From Stercorarius parasiticus (taxonomy: Eukaryota; Chordata; Aves; Charadriiformes; Stercorariidae), in contig VWZL01001945.1 of assembly GCA_013396915.1 (NCBI GenBank), positions 62,001 to 126,000 on the forward strand: a stretch of DNA of 64,000 nucleotides, written 5' to 3'. Under the pieces are notes generated by a model. It had not been told where the DNA came from and did no database searches. It saw only the letters and a program-made list of their open reading frames with translations. Positions 60,004-64,000 of the stretch are shown here, in pieces. The stretch's first letter is position 1. Each line of letters opens with the position of its first letter. A program made the translations under genes and the position numbers.

Positions 60004-62170
60004 TTTATAGACTGAGTAGGGAGATCAAGCACTTTGAAGCTGCAAAACTGTAGAATTAAGGTAATTTAGATAACTGTAATCCAAACTCTTTCATTGCACA
60101 TTTTAAAGGGAGAGGAAGTAATGATGTGACCTTAGCTTGTTTATATTACAAGATTGTGTTAAACGCTTGCCATTTTCTCCCTGTGTGGATTTATGTCAAA
60201 AAAATGAGCTTACAGTTCAGTGTAATACCTTCATTGTTATACCAATAACCAGAAGAGTTTTTAATGAGCAGTAGCAATTGATTGAACAACTAGTGAAAAC
60301 TAGTGCATGGGCATAAAAGGGAGCGCAAGGGCAAGCAGAACTCTTGGGCAAAGATGAGACACAGTTTCTGCTTTTCTTCACTAATTGGTACCTGCTGATC
60401 TGAGTGCTTATCTATGGTACATTTGTAGAACATATCCTTAGTTACGTTTCAAATAAGGTTCAAAAGGACTTTACTGAGCTATTAATTTTCCTCTTTTTTC
60501 TCTTGTCTCTTTGAACAGCTCAGGTCTTAAGAGAGCTCTTGATAGGACCTTTAGGTCAAAATGGACAATAATTCATCATAAAGTATTCTATCCAAGGACC
60601 ACCTAGATCTTCAAGTCACCAAAAATATACCATCAAGTGTCTTGTATGTTTTTCAAACATAGCGTAAACTTATGCTAGCCCTCCTCTTCTCAAAACATGC
60701 ACACAAAAATCCAGAGGATAACCATAGCATTTTGAGTTCTCCACTTGAGTACAAAGAAGGAATGTCCTCTGGCTCTTACCTTCTGTAAAAAAAAAAAAAT
60801 AATTTAATTACTTTAATTAGTTTTACTTGTATACATCTGGCTCACACCAGGTAGTTAATCTTACTCTTCATTTGTGCTCTCATAATTATAAGGACCTTGC
60901 ATTGTTCACAGAGTTTAGAATGATATCCCTCCAGTTCTCTGGAGACATTTGCTGGTCATCTTTCTTCACTGCATACTGCCAACACCATCAGGCGCGTGTC
61001 TAGAACAATTTGTATGTAAGATAACTGTCATGTTCAATCACACAGACACACACAAGGATGTTGTAGGGGATGTCATGGAAGAAGGTTTCGGTTTTGTTTT
61101 TCTGGGAACACTCTGCTCAACTTGTCAGGCAACTGCTGTGGGTATTATTTCAAGGAGGTAACTATTTTTAGTATTTTCATATTAATGAAGAGTCCTGTTT
61201 TTTTACAGTACTAAATGCAGTAAAGTCCCATTTACCCTTCCTTTACCCAGCTGGCACTACATATACAGCATTGTCATGGGAAAATAGGTATGTATTTCTA
61301 TTGCTGTATATGTTGTTACGCGATCTCACAGAAGTTATTTTCCTTTCACTTTAAAATGCAATTTGTTAACTAATTCCATTTATCCTGACTTTGAGCAGAT
61401 CAGGATGAACACTGTTCAGAACAAATGAGTTTAAAGCCTCAGCGATGTGCAAATCTGTATTCTAGAGACCCTAATAAGCTCTCACCTATCAAATGCATGT
61501 CTTTACTGCAGGCTACATCATTCTGTAAGTTTTAAACATGTCACACCAAATACTGGAAACAAAAGATGGAACTCTCTACAAAGTACTAACCCTACAAGGA
61601 GCACAAGAGATCAAGTGCTGAAGATTAGGAGGAAAAAAAATTCAAGAAGGATATCAGATTATTCTCTTAAAGAGGATTTTATAGTTTCACATTATGTAGA
61701 GGGAACTCATAGAACTGGTAATTTCATATTGCTGACATCAGATTGTTACAGAAATACTTTAAGCAATTGTCTTTTTAGCCTTCTTTATTAAGATTAGCAA
61801 TATGGCAATGTCAATATGCTATTCCCTGTACTGCAGCACTTAATATTCATCTTGCCTTCACCAGCTGTGCCAATGATATGTGTGCACTCCATGGTGGTAC
61901 CTGAGAATTACACAGAAGTAATAGTCAAAATATGCCAGAATAGGATGATGCACTATAGTAACGCTTCAGAAATGGATCCTGCCATGTTAGGCAAAGGGAA
62001 ATCGGTGTGAAACTAGGACGTACTCAGAAGTTTATCTTTCTCCTCCCGAATCAGTACTGCTAAATTTTCAAAAGTCCTACTTGATTCCTGCTGTGGATAT
62101 GCAGATAATTATACACATATACATGCATAAGTATATCAATCCATATGTAAATGTATAATAACATAGAATT
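60004..62170. other. AT-rich sequence, no gene seen
   Basis: No supported gene. A 114-codon plus frame (61447-61791) is basic and has no recognisable domain. Confidence 0.55.
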
Positions 62171-62173
62171 TTG

Positions 62174-62248
62174 AATAAAACTTTTTTTGATATACTTTTT
62201 TGTATAAAGTTTGTATGAAGCTTTGATAAACTTTTTTGATATACTTTT
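62174..62248 (+). repeat. Direct repeat of about 24 bp, 50 bp apart
   Basis: The phrase AAACTTTTTTTGATATACTTTT (near 62178-62200) recurs with one T fewer near 62228-62248, separated by TTGTATAAAGTTTGTATGAAGC. A local duplication in AT-rich DNA. Confidence 0.75.
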
Positions 62249-64000
62249 CAATTGCATGCTTTTCACTAACATACCAACATTAATCTACAGCAGCAAATTG
62301 ATTAAGCTGATCAAATGATGTTGTTTGAAAGCTCCCACTAGGCCATTATGATGGATCATAGCTTCACAAATGATGAATAATGCATAAGGGCCAACATGTT
62401 GACATGTTACTTGATTACATTGTTAATGCAACCATGATACAAGAATTTCAGAAGGCAAAACTGGAGAAGTCTGAAACAGTATGATAGTTATCTAATTTCA
62501 TATAGCAAAAATGTCAAAGACTGAAAAACAGTCAGTGTGTGATACAAATAGTGAAAGTAATGAACTGCATGCATAGTGTCAAAAAGATAAGGGAAAATGG
62601 TAAAGATAAGGATGATGATGTCTTTGACAAAATATTTAAAAAACTACTGAGATTATTGTTTGATTGTCTCAGTGCTGCCCTCTTCAGCTCTCACAATCTT
62701 CTGTGAAGGGTTTGGGTAAATTTGCATGCATAGGAATGAAAAAAATATTCAGGAATACAGTGAACAAAGTAACATGGCATCAATTAAGACTGATTTTTGT
62801 AGTGATGTCACTAGTATCTAAGACAGACACATACTCTTGTAAACTGAAGTTCTTAAAGTTTTCAATACATTTTCAGTGAGTGCAGATTATATTTTGCCAC
62901 CTAAATTTCAGGAACTACTCTTAATACCTGCCAGGGGAAGGCAGATCACAACACAACTTTATTATGAATTAAATATAAAAACAGATGGTTCAATAGAATA
63001 GGGACTATCAATTATAGTTATTGTTCCTAATAGAGAAGCAGCAAGTGATCGCTGAAGGTTTCACTACAGTAAATAGTCTCCTACTAATCACATTAATGTT
63101 ATTCTAATGACTCTTTTGGTAAACCTTCAGAATGAAGAGTAAGCTCTCCCCCATATGTATGAACCTGGCTGCGTTCATGGCACAATCAAAATACGTAATT
63201 TCTTTTTTTTTTTTTTCCTGTTCAGGGGCAAGGTTTGCTGGTTTTGTTTGAACTCGAGTTCACATTTTCTCATCATCTATCAAATGGTCTTACTGATTTC
63301 CATCAGTTATGGTAAATATTAACACATATAGTATCTTGTGTTAGTGAGTTAGAAAAAAAGATTGTGAAAATCTTTTTTTCATTTTGATTGGCAAAATTAT
63401 TTACTGAAGGTAAAGTGTAAAAAGTTTTGTAGCTAGTTTATAACTGTTTGTTTTATCAGACTATGAAAAACAATTTATTGCTAATTTTAAGTGTTCATTT
63501 TGATAATATGGATCTTTGATTTTCTAAATTCTGTATCAAAAGTAAAATCTTTTAAAAGAGCAAAAATATATTAAGATTTCCACTTGAACTCAAGCAGAGC
63601 TTAATTGTGTATATTAAAAGTAATATAAATCGTGCACTTTTCTTGATATAATTTTAAGCAAGTAGAATATATTGACAAGAATCTGGATTTATAATAGAAA
63701 TTATGATGGACATTTAATTACTAAGGTCTGTACCTATACATGTCCATTTTCTTGAAAGAAATCTCTCAGGATTTTGCTTACCAGTAATTTGAGCTACTAA
63801 TAAAAATCCCTTGGTAATATTGAAGTAGATTTTAAAGTCCAGACTGAGCCAGTTTTCACTCGATAAGCTCGTGAAAGACATGGCACTATGTGAACAACAT
63901 ACTCAATAGTTTATTTCTCTGCAACACCCACGTTAGATATTGTGATATTTAACTGCCCATTGCTCTTGGGTAGACATAATAATACCATGGAGGAAAATCC
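62249..64000. other. AT-rich sequence, no gene seen
   Basis: No supported feature. A run of T (about 63203-63217) is the only low-complexity element of note. Confidence 0.6.

Noticed and set aside
1..64000. CRISPR arrays, tRNA genes, telomeric repeats
   Set aside because: No spaced identical repeats of CRISPR type, no tRNA B-box or acceptor pairing and no TTAGGG arrays were seen on either strand.

Overview
The window looks like a gene-poor stretch of a bird nuclear genome. It is AT-rich, CpG-poor, full of long homopolymer runs, and has no gene spacing of a bacterial or viral kind. Avian CR1 LINE retrotransposons give the diagnosis: several copies are recognisable from their reverse-transcriptase remnants and from the 3' terminal octamer repeats (ATTCTATG)n. 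Two long terminal repeats (46833-47361 on the plus strand, about 32607-33325 on the minus strand) match LTR text that I know as highly repeated in non-galliform birds. That points to a neoavian species, but I cannot name it.

I could not support any host protein-coding gene, tRNA, rRNA or CRISPR. The open frames outside repeats are short, unrelated to any family I recognise, often overlap frames on the opposite strand, and fit chance in a eukaryotic intergenic or deep intronic region. The longest open frame (306 codons, 41616-42536) is an accident of two oppositely oriented CR1 copies.

Layout: 52-290 is a minisatellite of 13-14 bp units; 300-12530 is mostly unannotated with two clear inverted repeats (5665-5726, 8478-8496); 12533-14100 is a minus-strand CR1; 16640-17265 holds a degenerate short repeat and a CpG-rich patch with an ambiguous base; 21310-22450 is an old minus-strand CR1; 22850-23700 may be a decayed retroviral LTR and leader; 32607-33325 is an ERV LTR; 33655-34060 is a GC-rich island; 37305-38309 is a CR1 inside a CR1 in the same orientation; 41021-43601 is a CR1 inside a CR1 in opposite orientation; 46833-47361 is a solo LTR; 48300-48860 and 51400-52850 are GC-richer patches of unknown origin; 54871-54900 and 57652-57812 are small CR1 scraps; the rest to 64000 is AT-rich unique-looking sequence with microsatellites.

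The elements do not form a pathway. Together they record layered retrotransposition: 5'-truncated CR1 copies, three reverse-transcriptase remnants whose catalytic acidic pair was lost in three different ways, two nested CR1 events, and LTR insertions. The most informative spots are the inverted CR1-in-CR1 junction at 42079-42082 and the 16-fold splice-acceptor-like minisatellite at the left edge. I found no convincing new biological system.
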